The notes beneath the pieces were generated by a model. It searched no databases. It saw only the letters and a list, made by a program, of their open reading frames with translations, and had not been told where the DNA came from. Made by a program: the position numbers and the translations under genes. This document shows positions 1-18,388 of a DNA stretch of 64,000 nt, piece after piece. The DNA is from Bugula neritina (lineage: Eukaryota > Bryozoa > Gymnolaemata > Cheilostomatida > Bugulidae): positions 32,039,628-32,103,627 of the forward strand of contig OZ037767.1 in assembly GCA_964035545.1 (NCBI GenBank), given 5' to 3'. The first letter of the stretch is position 1; every line of letters starts with the position of its first letter.

Positions 1-94
1 GTTCTCATTAATACTTCCTAAGTCAGAGTTGTCTCTCACTGAGTAGCAACTTCTGCTCCCATAGACTGACAGCTGAATAGTCTGATACAATAGG

Positions 95-6597
<6,503 letters not shown>

Positions 6598-7960
6598 AAC
6601 CTGCACTAAAAGTGTTTGCTGTTCATGCCCCTGATGCTGTATTTCATTTGTTTATTTGAAAGCAAATTATCTGAAATTTTCATAAATTAAAATATACATA
6701 TAATTTATTTTCAAAAGCTTTAGAAAACTTAATTCATATATTATTTTCTACTTACAGTTTTAAATTACTCTGACATGCAAAGTATTTATGAAAATTGTGC
6801 AAAATTAGAGGAAAGTATTTTCTTGCAAGAGTTTGGAGAAAAAGAAAGCTGACGAAAAGCCAGTATTTGTATGATGTATAGCATAATATATAAATAAGAT
6901 GTTGCTTTATGTTTATAACTTGTCTAAGTTAAGACACTCTAGTATAGTTAGTCTACACAACCTTCTATTTTGAATCAAATTTTAAAATCATTTTGATTAG
7001 GTTATTTCTTCTTGGTGCATTTTTTATTATAATAAAACTGTTAAGTTTAAACTTTACACTTTATACTTCACTCTCCACTCTATATTCTATATTATATGCT
7101 CTATACTATATGCTCTACACTCTATATTCTATATTATATGCTCTATACTATATGCTCTACACTCTACACTCTATATTCTATATTATATGCTCTATACTAT
7201 ATGCTCTACACTCTCCACTCTACATTTTATATTGTATGCTCTATGCTATAATATGCTCTACACTCTATACTCTATATATTCTATATTATATGCTCTATAC
7301 TATAATATTCTCCTGCTATACAGATACAGTCTTATCAAAGGCTTGAGTTGTGAGACATTGCTAGCCACACAAACCAATATTCCACTATACCTGTGTAGAG
7401 CAGACAAGGTGTATACTGATTTTGCAGGGTGTATCAGCCAGACGCATAAACACACCCAAATAATATTTTAATGTATATATAAAAGCATTCACAGTGATAC
7501 ACTTCTTATAAATTCGCACACAAAATCGATATATGTTAGTAAAACTGAATGCAGGTGTGGCATATTTTAGATGAGACGCATGTATAGCTTACATGCTATT
7601 TCCTATTTATCTTGCAATACATAAATACTATATTCATTATTTTCTATCAACAGCCTCATGGAATTCGACAAGTTGGATTAACACCTGTGAAGCATTGCTT
7701 TGCTTATTTAACTTCATTGTCTCATTTATATGCTGTATAGCAGGTCGTTGTTCACCATATAATACATATTTGGTGTTATAAAATAATACCAACTTATTTA
7801 CTCTAAGTTTTTCTCAAATTTTAAGGTCTGTAATTACGGTGATGCTTTTTGATGCAATATTTATACTTTCTAAAAAAACAAAACAGATGATGTAATTTAA
7901 GCCTACACCTACGCTTTGTTGCATTCTTGTGAGAAAGACGCTTATAGAACTATCTGTCTA
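6598..7960. other. 3' flank and intergenic DNA with a TCTATACTATATGCTC repeat
   Basis: After the LRR gene stop the sequence is AT-rich; AATAAA at about 6586 overlaps the end of the coding region. From about 7045 to 7320 there is an irregular tandem repeat of CTCTACACTCTATATTCTAT and ATTATATGCTCTATACTATA. I see no supportable gene. Confidence 0.7.
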
Positions 7961-8340
<380 letters not shown>

Positions 8341-9520
8341 TGAACGTTTTTATGGTCCTTGAATTTGATTAGTTATGCATTGTAGAAAACATACACTAAA
8401 AACCACTATTCATGCAGCCAGTGTGCTGTAGTGTTATATGTTCATACAATAGTAAATTTAATATGAAATGTATTTTATTGTAATGAAATATTAAAGCTGC
8501 ATGACGTAGAGTATCTCCTAAATATATAATATTATTTTGAATTACATCATAGTGTTATACTGCCATGATCCCAAAACGTTTCAAAACACCTATTGAAGGT
8601 ACAAAAGCAGTACAACATAACATGAACTAATTTCAAAAGATTTTTCAGGCAGAATAAATGTTTACTAATGAGTCATAATTAAATATACACAAAGAAGCGT
8701 TTACACCAACGTAGGCATCACATTTGTTGCACAAAGTCAATGTATTTTGGAAAAAAACATTTACTGAATGTTGGCAAGATTTTCATATCAATGTGTCATA
8801 AACAGCAATAAAACATTTAAAAGCACTATTTTTATCCAAACATAGAATCAGCAATATAACCTAACAATAAATAAGCACTATTTACCAAGGTTACAAAAGT
8901 GTTAGAGAAAATTTATTTAATATATTGTAAAGTGTTAGATGAATGTTTAGAATGACTATTCTAACCAAACAGCTGAAAAATATTGTTGAATCAGAGGGTT
9001 CAACACGAAAGTGTTTATCCTGATGACAAAGTAATATGGCGGCTAGCAAATATATTCGTGTACATATTATATAATAGACAATGCCTTCTGTAGCATATCA
9101 TATAACAAAGTTAGCAGAAGGATTTGCCTGTTTTTGTTAAAGTTATTTAATTTTATGAGACTTTAGGAGAAATCAATTATAATCATAATTATTTAATACC
9201 AAATAAATAGGAAATAAACTACACACATCTGTTGATATATAATACACACCTGCATTCATTTTTAATAAGAAACATTGATCATGTGAGAGAGCTAGGTGGC
9301 GTATCAGTGTAATTAATTTTCCCACATATGCACATTCAAAAACAAATTATATGCATTGATTGGCCAAAGTACCCTGTAGAAACAGTTATTATAATAAATG
9401 TTTTAAATAAAGTCTTTCTAATCGTGTTGAATATTGGTTTGAACTGCTTTCAGTGCTACAGCAACACTCCAAGTGCAATATTTTTATAACAAAGTTTTTT
9501 AAAGACCAAATATTTAATCA
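8341..9520. other. AT-rich intergenic DNA, no gene seen
   Basis: No open frame with codon structure, no paired splice sites and no recognisable RNA gene. Only short AT-rich stretches. Confidence 0.6.
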
Positions 9521-9522
9521 CG

Positions 9523-10049
9523 CACTGCACACACAGACACACACATGTACACAAACACTTACACACACACACACGCACACACGCACACACGCACACACGC
9601 ACACACGCACACACTCACACACGCACACACGCACACACGCACACACGCACACACGCACACACGCACACACGCACACACTCACACACGCACACACGCACAC
9701 ACGCACACACGCACACACGCACACACGCACACACGTACACACACACGTACACACACACACTCACACACACCCACACACACTCACACACACACTCACACAC
9801 ACTCACACGCACACGCACACACACACACACACGCACGCACACACACACACACGCACACGCACACACACGCACACGCACACACACGCACACACACACACGC
9901 ACACACGCGCACACACACACACACACTCACACACACACTCACACACACACACGCACACGCACACGCACGCGCACGCACACGCACACGCACACGCACACGC
10001 ACACGCACTCACACACACACACTCACACACACACACACTCACACACACC
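9523..10049. repeat. Complex (CA)n/(CACACACG)n microsatellite
   Basis: Over 500 bases of CA repeat with CG, TC and CC variants; the ACACACGC 8-mer is itself tandemly repeated. Every long open frame here is a His/Thr or Cys/Val artefact. Confidence 0.97.
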
Positions 10050-10790
10050 ACAAGTCTCAGCTTTTTCTCCTTCAATTCTCACTTTCTCACTTATCTCCCC
10101 CGCTTTGTCCTGTTCAACTGTTGTGATTAAAAATTATTTTATTATAAGAAAACTTTGTTAAATTACTTCCAAGTGATTACTTCACTTTGAAGTGAGGTAC
10201 AATCAGCATAGTTCTACAAAACAGGTAGATCCTACTCATGACATCATTGCAAATAAAATAGAAAACATTTTATAATACAATCATATGGTTGGCTTGCAGG
10301 GCTTCCCCTCTACCACGTCTCACATATACTTTAATTACTCTATGCAATGCAAGGTCAACAGTGCAGCTAAGGTATAATCAGTGCTGCTAAGGTATAATCA
10401 GTGCATGCAGCTCTTCAAACCATTCATGTGGCAAACTCTAATCTTAGCAAACAATACTTTTCAACTACAACAATTATGATCTAATAGCAATTGAGAAAAA
10501 ATCGTGGCAAAAATACAAAATGAATAAAATGAAAACTGCATGATCTAAAATACCTTAGCAATTAATTTGTTTAGATAACGTAAACACCCTTACATATATC
10601 TTGTTACCAATGAGTAGCCCAAGTTCCTTCTAGTATTTATAAATCAACTGAATAAAAGGTTAGAATAGTATTATTTACTTTAACACTTCTATTTAAATTG
10701 ATTCGTAATCATAAAGAAAACCTTAATAATTTGCAATTATTGATGAGCTCAATATTAGATATTGCTATAAAATAAGTACTGTTCGTTACT
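10050..10790. other. AT-rich intergenic DNA, no gene seen
   Basis: Contains only a short 19-bp duplication near 10365-10400 (GCTAAGGTATAATCAGTGC). No coding or RNA features recognised. Confidence 0.6.
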
Positions 10791-10794
10791 CTGC

Positions 10795-11292
10795 CTATAG
10801 TATATAATACTGCCTATAGTATAGTACTGCCTATAGTATAATACTGTCTATAGTATATAGTACTGCCTATAGTATAGTGCTGTCTATAGTATATAGTACT
10901 GCCTATAGTATAGTGCTGTCTATAGTATATAGTACTGCCTATAGTATAATACTGTCTATAGTATATAGTACTGCCTATAGTATATAGTACTGCCTATAGT
11001 ATATAGTACTGTCTATAGTATAGCACTGTCTATAGTATAGTACTGCCTATAGTATATAGTACTGTCTATAGTATAATACTGCCTATAGTATATAGTACTG
11101 CCTATAGTATATAGTACTGTCTATAGTATAATACTGTCTATAGTATATAGTACTGCCTATAGTATAGTACTGTCTATAGTATATAGTACTGCCAATAGTA
11201 TAGTACTGCCTATAGTATAATACTGTCTATAGTATATAGTACTATCTATAGTATATAGTACTGCCTATAGTATATAATACTGCCTATAGCAT
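10795..11292. repeat. TATAGTACTGCC minisatellite
   Basis: Roughly 28 units of 15-19 bp mixing CTGCCTATAGTATATAGTA and CTGTCTATAGTATA forms. Intergenic. Confidence 0.93.
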
Positions 11293-11646
11293 AGCACATA
11301 ATATTTGTCACTAATAAACAGATGATATAAACTTTACAAATCATACAGATGTTTGCTCCATTGTAACTAGTTAAGAGAGATCCTTAAAGAGATTGAAATT
11401 TACGATAATAGTGCTTCTATTTCCACTTCCACCAATTGTGTTAGATTTACTATATATGTAGTTTCGTCTTCATTATATTTCACTGAAACGTATTCCATAC
11501 ATGAACAACAGAGACCACTAACAGTTGACCTTATTGTATTGCAATTAGTAGTGAGAAATTGGTAAGGTATGTTATCTAAACAGCATCACAATAGAATAAA
11601 AATTGATTCCCATATTATAATAAATTACCACGACTTTATCATGCCT

Positions 11647-11775
<129 letters not shown>

Positions 11776-12310
11776 TAGCAATAAGACAATTGTTTGAAAT
11801 ATATTATTTCCTTAACTTTTCATAAATGCAATAGTTTTATGAGATAATAAAAAGCTCATCTGTAAATTTCTCCACATGCATTCTAAAATATTTAATGCGA
11901 GTTTATTGCTCAAGCTAAATCATGCCGTAAAACGCTACACTTCATGCGTTAGGTTGTTTGTATTTCAGAACCTTCTTTGCGGTAATGTTGAATAATAGTT
12001 TGGGCCTCCATAGGTACAATTTTTTTTAAAGCTAACGTATTCAATCATTATATTAGCATAATTTTAGCTACAAGCCCAGTTCAGACAACAAATAATGAAA
12101 CAAGACAATCAAATTAAATTATCACTCAACATATGTCAAATATAATTGTGGAAGTGCTCACTTTTCAAAACTAAAACGCCGTTTAACATAGAGACATCAT
12201 GTATATACATTTTTAAATACATATATTTGAGTAACGGCATATACGATATATACTGAAAGCAATGTCTTGAGCCATACATGTGACTTAATTTTTGGGATGC
12301 TGGTTTTTTA
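11776..12310. other. Intergenic DNA upstream of the small peptide gene
   Basis: AT-rich with no convincing coding sequence. The only open frame (minus strand, 12354-12136) has no homology signal. Confidence 0.55.
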
Positions 12311-12313
12311 TAG

Positions 12314-12368
12314 TAACCAATCAACTGACAGCTACACTCAGTACTCCAGGACAAAGACTATATATAAG
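12314..12368 (+). promoter_or_regulatory. Core promoter of the small cysteine-rich peptide gene
   Basis: A CCAAT element lies at about 12317-12321 and a TATA box (TATATATAAG) at about 12359-12368. Transcription would start near 12390-12400, in a 5' noncoding exon ending at the donor CCAG|GTAAGT (about 12444). The second exon begins after the acceptor TTCACAG at 12563, just before the ATG. Confidence 0.6.
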
Positions 12369-12570
12369 TAGAGGTTAATTTATACTAGGTATTGTGTGTT
12401 TCTTCTCTGGTATAGCATACTGTAGACTATTAAACATTAGCCAGGTAAGTTAGTAAATGTATTTTACCCTTTAGCTAACATTAACAGTTGTGTTTAATAA
12501 ATTTAAAAATACATTTGTATAGAAATATAAATAGGAATTCACTCAAATTTTTGTAGTTCACAGATTGAAT

Positions 12571-12887
12571 ATGAAGTTCTTCGCTTTCTTATCAATTGCC
12601 ATCATCATCACAGCTCTCCTTGGTAAGTAGAAAACTGCTCTATATTATGTTAATATTGACAAACACTAGTAAAAGTAAGTAACATCATGTGATTGTAAAA
12701 TTAAAGATGGAGATGTAGAGTATGATGTAATCTGTTTCCACTAGGACTGGTGGCAGAGGCTTCTCTGCAGATCTAGAGTATGTCTGGCTGCCTGAGATAT
12801 TGTGAGGTCAGAGGTTACTCTACTGCTAAACAGGTTTCTGGCTTCTGCTTATGCAGAAAGAAAAAAAAAGATTGCGGAGAACTATGA
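12571..12887 (+). pseudogene. Secreted cysteine-rich defensin-like peptide gene with in-frame stop
   Basis: Exon 12571-12622 encodes a clear signal peptide start (MKFFAFLSIAIII); the donor is GTAAGT. The next exon starts at 12745 after CACTAG and continues in phase with small residues typical of a signal-peptide end. A TAG at 12774-12776 interrupts it. Past the stop the same frame (12777-12887) encodes a short basic peptide with C-x3-C, then C-x-C, a lysine cluster and a final Cys. The order C-x3-C-x2-RG ... GFCLCR recalls CSalphabeta defensins, but the usual middle Cys position is Ser. No alternative acceptor bypasses the stop in the right phase. AATAAA lies at 12929-12934. The intact promoter, introns and poly(A) signal argue for recent inactivation or a base error. 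The family assignment is tentative. Confidence 0.6.
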
Positions 12888-12939
12888 TGATGAAACTACG
12901 TTCCCTCATTACTTATAGCCTCCTATTTAATAAAATTCT

Positions 12940-13585
12940 GCCGTACCTGATTTAATATATTATGTTTGCATAATACAAAATTGCATTCGTTGTAACATTT
13001 CTTGATGTAAGAGAAAAGAGTAAGAGTAAAACAATTATTGCATTTGAAAACAAAACTCAATTAGTGTTTTTTCTTACAAAAATTAAACTATAAGTAGTGT
13101 ATACAGTACTGCGCCTGTGTATAATATAACCTAATCAGGATTCAAATGACATCTTTAATAGTTATCTGCACAATATATTATGTAACCAAAACCTAGTGCC
13201 ATAAAATACTTGCTTTACATGAATCAATTTTCCAAGAGGCGTGAGTTTGGAATTACCCATAGCTTATATACAAAACATTGTTCTCTGTAATTATACTTTA
13301 CATTTCACAGACGCGGTTCATCTAGCTATATTTTACACAGATCTGTTCAGTATGCAGAACCAAATACCCTAAAGGTTAACTTAGTATTGTTTATTAGGAG
13401 GCTGCTATTAAAATCAATCGCAATGTATAAACAACCTCATTACTTGCAATAAAGTTTTGCTATCAGCTTGGATATATGGACTCTATTGTTGAATGTTAAA
13501 TAATAAAGTCATTATCAAAAAGTAATTTTGTTGACCACTGCTCTAATAATCAGGTGAGATAGGTGTATAAATGTTGAATAATATT
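12940..13585. other. Intergenic DNA, no gene seen
   Basis: AT-rich sequence with no coding exons that I can support. Confidence 0.55.
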
Positions 13586-13589
13586 GTAA

Positions 13590-13857
13590 TGATTGCGATT
13601 GGTTGTAATTGTAATGTAATTGTAATGTAATTGTAATGTAATTGTAATGTAATTGTAATGTAATTGTAATGTAATTGTAATGTAATTGTAATGTAATTGT
13701 AATGTAATTGTAATGTAATTGTAATGTAATTGTAATGTAATTGTAATGTGATTTTAATGTGATTTTAATGTAATTTTAATGTAATTGTAATGTAATTGTA
13801 ATGTAATTGTAATGTAATTTTAATGTAATTGTAATGTAATTGTAATGTAATTGCAAA
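13590..13857. repeat. 11-bp minisatellite TTGTAATGTAA
   Basis: About 24 copies of an 11-bp unit, a few with TTTTAATGTGA variants, upstream of the first gustatory-receptor-like gene. Confidence 0.95.
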
Positions 13858-14312
13858 GGTCAAAACTCAACGTGTTGCCGAAATAACTTATTTTTAAGTA
13901 GCCTTCTTTGAACAAATTTGAATTGGGAAACCTATAGACCAGTTTAGAGAATACATATTATCCTTATTTAAATAAACAAATGCCTGTAGACACTCTAAAT
14001 AACCTAGATAGTTTTAATTCTTACTACTCATATAGAATTTCTATGTGTAATAATAGTAGATGTTTACAGCCTATATGCTTTCAGCATGGAATTATTTTGT
14101 GAATTGATTTATTGGAAGTGCCTCATGTGAAACATTATATTATAGCTTTAAAAATAAGTTTCTGTATAAAAAATTTCCTGCTTTCACCAAAAAATCAATT
14201 TGATTTGCATATACTGTAAATACTTTTCAAGTTGTCTGATAAAAATAGTGTATTGATTGGGAGTTTAGCATTTTCAGCTGTAGAGTCAGACAGCTTAAGA
14301 AGAGAGAGAAAC

Positions 14313-16920
14313 ATGGCCAGCGGCAATCTCTCCTACCTACCTGAGAGTGCTTCATATTCCACGTCTCAGACAAGACCTTCTCAACGGAACACCTGGGTTA
14401 TAGAAGACAACACCAAACAGGACACAGAGGGAGTGAGTGAACTCGTTCTGATAGATAAACCATACAGACGAAGTCTAGTAGTGACAGGACTGCTAACTGG
14501 ACCAGTTTCAACAGTCGAGTCTCTTTATCTACGCAGACTAGCTTACCTCTATCAAGCAGCTTTCCTTCTAATACTAAGTGTTTACGTTTTCTGTTCTATT
14601 TCGGTTGTTGTACTGGAAGGCGTTGCAGAAGACCAAGACCGGGGGTACTTGATCTTTGTCTTGAAGATACAAAATGTTCTGATTAGCAGCATGAACCTAC
14701 TCATGTTTGTAGCAACTATTGTTTCAACCAATCGGAAATCGTGTTTGGCAGCCTACTACAATCAGCTTCGAGTAGTGGAAGAGACTTTTAAAAGATTGGA
14801 TATAGAAATACCATTCACTACAACAAAACGTGTGTTAGTAGTTCTATTAGCTCTTGGGTGGGCAGCAGGTTGGTTTACTGCAGCAGAGAAACTTCGAGAT
14901 TACTCTACTAGCACAGCGCTTGATCCAATTTATGATTTGTCGCTATATGAGCTGCCATATGTAAACTCCACACAGACATACCATGCGTTCAGGGGCCTCG
15001 CCATCACCTCTAACGTTATTCTAGGTTTCTATATATTCCTCCCGTTTTTCTACTTCCTGTTTCTGCATTATTTAGTATATAAGCTATTTAAAGTTTTCAA
15101 CAATAAGTTTCTCTGTGATGTCACATCCTCACCTTGTGATGTCATCAAGGATATTCAAAGGTATCGAGTGACTCATCTAAAGCTATGCAAGTTAGCCTCT
15201 GATCTTAATGACACTGTGAAATATGTTCTGGGACTGCTGGTATTCCTCTCAATAATTCAAGTGATCATATTACTGTACATGATGTCTCAACTCGTATTCA
15301 ACTACAACAGACAGGATGTCAGTCTGTTCAGCGTTCTAGCATACTATCTCGGTGGCGGAGTGTTTGCGGTTCTCACGATGGTATTTGTTGGAGACAGTCT
15401 ACAGAACGTAGTGAGTATGACTACATTTCTATCTGTACTCATGTTAAGTTTTATACATGTATACTTATTATCTTGTGAGCTTATCAATTTTTGCTTTGCA
15501 GTTTACCATTTAGGATATGTTATTTTACTGGAATTGATTATATTTGAAAAACAGTAGTATACAAAAAATGATTAGCTTTAAAATCAAATCTGACAGAAAA
15601 CTAATTTTCCTTCAGACAACAGAAGCTAAGGATCACTTGTTGTTACTTCTTTCCCGGGATGAGGAAGTTGAAATAACAAATCAACAACTGTATCAGGTGA
15701 GGCAATCACTTGCATGATATAATATAACACAGTATATATACTATAGTAATACAACACAGTATATACTATAGTAATATAACACAGTATATATGCTATAGTA
15801 ATATAACACAGTATATATACTATAGTAATACAACACAGTATATACTATAGTAATATAACACAGTATATATACTATAGTAATATAACACAGTATATATACT
15901 ATAGTAATATAACACAGTATATATACTATAGTAATACAACACAGTATATACTATAGTAATATAACACAGTATATATACTATAGTAACATAACACAGTATA
16001 TATATACTATAGTAATATAACACAGTATATATACTATAGTAATATAACACAGTATATATACTATAGTAACATAACACAGTATATATATACTATAGTAACA
16101 TAACACAGTATATATATACTATAGTAATATAACACAGTATATATACTATAGTAATATAACACAGTATATATACTATAGTAATATAACACAGTATATATAC
16201 TATAGTAATACAACACAGTATATACTATAGTAATATAACACAGTATATATACTATAGTAACATAACACAGTATATATATAATATAGTAATATAACACAGT
16301 ATATATACTATAGTAATATAACACAGTATATATACTATAGTAACATAACACAGTATATATATACTATAGTAACATAACACAGTATATATATACTATAGTA
16401 ATATAACACAGTATATATACTATAGTAATATAACACAGTATATATATACTATAGTAATATAACACAGTATATACTATAGTAATATAACACAGTATATATA
16501 CTATAGTAATATAACACAGTATATACTAGTATTGTCATATGACATATAGCATGTTCACAATACGCAGGTAATATTCTACTGTATGTTTACAGGTAAAGCT
16601 GTTCCTCACAAGACTGCAGGTTCCACAGAGTGCGACAGCTGCCGGGCTCGTTGACATCAATAAAGAGTTTGGGCTGACAGTGAGTCCGTTCATAACAATT
16701 TTAAATTGTAGCAACAAATCGGAGTTACTCTGCATAAACTTGTATCCTGATGTTGAAGATAATTACTGTATATACGGATTATACTTTGTTTCAGATTGCT
16801 GGAATAGTCATCACATACTATCTCCTTATGGTTCAGTTCAGCCAATCAATTGCTAGCTCTCAACTCGCAGCCAATCAAACGGTTATATGTGGCAGCGTGC
16901 TTTTCAACACTACAGCTTAG
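14313..16920 (+). CDS. Gustatory-receptor-like seven-transmembrane protein, copy 1
   Basis: Exons 14313-15410, 15616-15696, 16593-16679 and 16795-16920; phase 0 at every junction; 463 residues. The start is the ATG at 14313; the open frame extends upstream without another ATG. Hydrophobic segments consistent with seven helices follow a soluble N-terminus of about 80 residues. The last exon carries TYYLLMVQF (about residues 429-437), which fits the TYhhhhhQF signature of helix 7 in the insect gustatory receptor and animal GRL superfamily. The small 3' exons (81, 87 and 126 nt) resemble the conserved gene structure of that family. The likely role is a ligand-gated or chemosensory-type membrane receptor with inverted topology relative to GPCRs; the ligand is unknown. 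The same exon plan recurs in the gene at 18389. The stop codon lies in the first unit of a 25-bp repeat. Confidence 0.88.
15718..16532 (+). repeat. About 25-bp minisatellite in the receptor copy 1 intron
   Basis: About 33 copies of ACTATAGTAATATAACACAG plus TATAT, length variants of 22-28 bp, between the third-last and penultimate coding exons. Confidence 0.95.
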
Positions 16921-17190
16921 CTTAGCTGTCAACACTACAGCCTAGCTTAGCTGTCAACACTACAGCTTAGCTTAGCTGTCAACACTACAGCCTAGCTTAG
17001 CTTTCAACACTACAGCCTAGCTTAGCTGTCAACACTACAGCCTAGCTTAGCTGTCAACACTACAGCCTAGCTTAGCTTTCAACACTACAGCCTAGCTTAG
17101 CTTTCAACACTACAGCCTAGCTTAGCTTTCAACACTACAGCCTAGCTTAGCTTTCAACACTACAGCCTAGCTTAGCTGTCAACACTACAA
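16903..17190 (+). repeat. 25-bp tandem repeat seeded from the receptor copy 1 stop region
   Basis: About 11 copies of a 25-bp unit (CAACACTACAGCCTAGCTTA...). The first copy is the last coding bases plus stop (TTCAACACTACAGCTTAG), so the array probably grew from the end of the coding exon into the 3' UTR. Confidence 0.92.
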
Positions 17191-18388
17191 CGTGTTGGTT
17201 TAGACCTCAAAGTTATGATATTTACCGTCTTCTCACAGCCATTGAAACTCATTTACAGTTTCAGTTTCAAGTGAATCTACGATTCTCACTGATATCTTCG
17301 GGAAAACTTGATCAGCTCTGAAAATTTGCAAACTATTGCAAAATCAATTGATGAATTATAGATCAACCTGAATTATAGATGATAGTAAGAGAAGAGCTAA
17401 TGCTATGAAATATTCTCATCTTAATTAGTAACAAATACATGCGTAGAGTATTGTCAGTTTGTAGAATGAGTGTTTACAGCATATAATGTGTAGAGTACTG
17501 TCAGTTTGTAGAATGAGTGTTTACAGCATATAATGTGTAGAGTACTGTCAGTTTGTAGAATGAGTGTTTACAGCATATAATGTGTAGAGTAGCTGCCAAG
17601 TCTGTTTGCCTAAAATCAAACAATTGTTGATGTGTTGAGATTTTAAGAATTTAAACAGACTAGAAACATATAACATCTACTTCTAGTTTGATACCTATAG
17701 TTGATCATTTCAACACTTAATGTTACTTTAATATAATTCATAGTTACTACAAACAAATTGTAAAATCTTATATTAAACTTGTCAACAAATTCTGAATTGA
17801 GTTCAAAGTTAGCTTATTCTTTCATATATTTCTGAAGGCATTCTATCTATTCCACACTCTACTTCTATAATATAATTATATACATATTCATATACATTAA
17901 TATTATGGTCACCTTTCACCACCGTGGTCCTTCGCGGGTGGCGGGACATACATTAATATTATAATACATTATATATATGACTATGTAACTTTGCCTTTCA
18001 CGGCCATGATATATGTTGCTGTGCTATTTGATTATCTAACATGGCGAATGTTATTTTAAGCACAATTGAATTGATGGCGATTGTAAAATCTTTTCTACTT
18101 GAAACATTTCAAATAAGCACATCCTGTTGAGTCTCACAAAATATTGATTTCTGAATGTTGGCTGAAGCACGTTTTCCGAGATTTAAAATTCAGAAGTCAA
18201 ATCCTCTCTGACAACTTCCTTTCCAGTGTTACTGTATACAACAACTCTTCCTATTGGTCCAAGTTTGAATGCTGTGCCACTTAATACCCTCGCTAACTGG
18301 TATCGGTTTTCTTCTACCATGAAAACCGCTTATAGTTTCTCCGCAGATGACATATCTGCTTTCTGCTCTGCAGTGAAGTAACAGCAAC
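17191..18388. other. Spacer between the two gustatory-receptor-like genes
   Basis: Contains a 47-bp unit repeated three times at about 17440-17590 (GTAGAGTACTGTCAGTTTGT...) and otherwise AT-rich sequence. A pyrimidine-rich CTCCGCAG at about 18346 could be the acceptor of a 5' UTR exon for the second gene. No other gene seen. Confidence 0.6.

Noticed and set aside
9453-10130. His/Thr-rich and Cys/Val-rich open frames in the CA repeats.
   Set aside because: Pure microsatellite translation; all frames are open for the same reason.
12136-12354. Minus-strand open frame of 72 codons upstream of the peptide gene.
   Set aside because: It spans the TATA/CCAAT promoter region of the + strand gene and shows no recognisable features.
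14232-14312. An N-terminal extension of receptor copy 1.
   Set aside because: The open frame continues upstream of 14313 but contains no ATG; the extension begins with TTG only.
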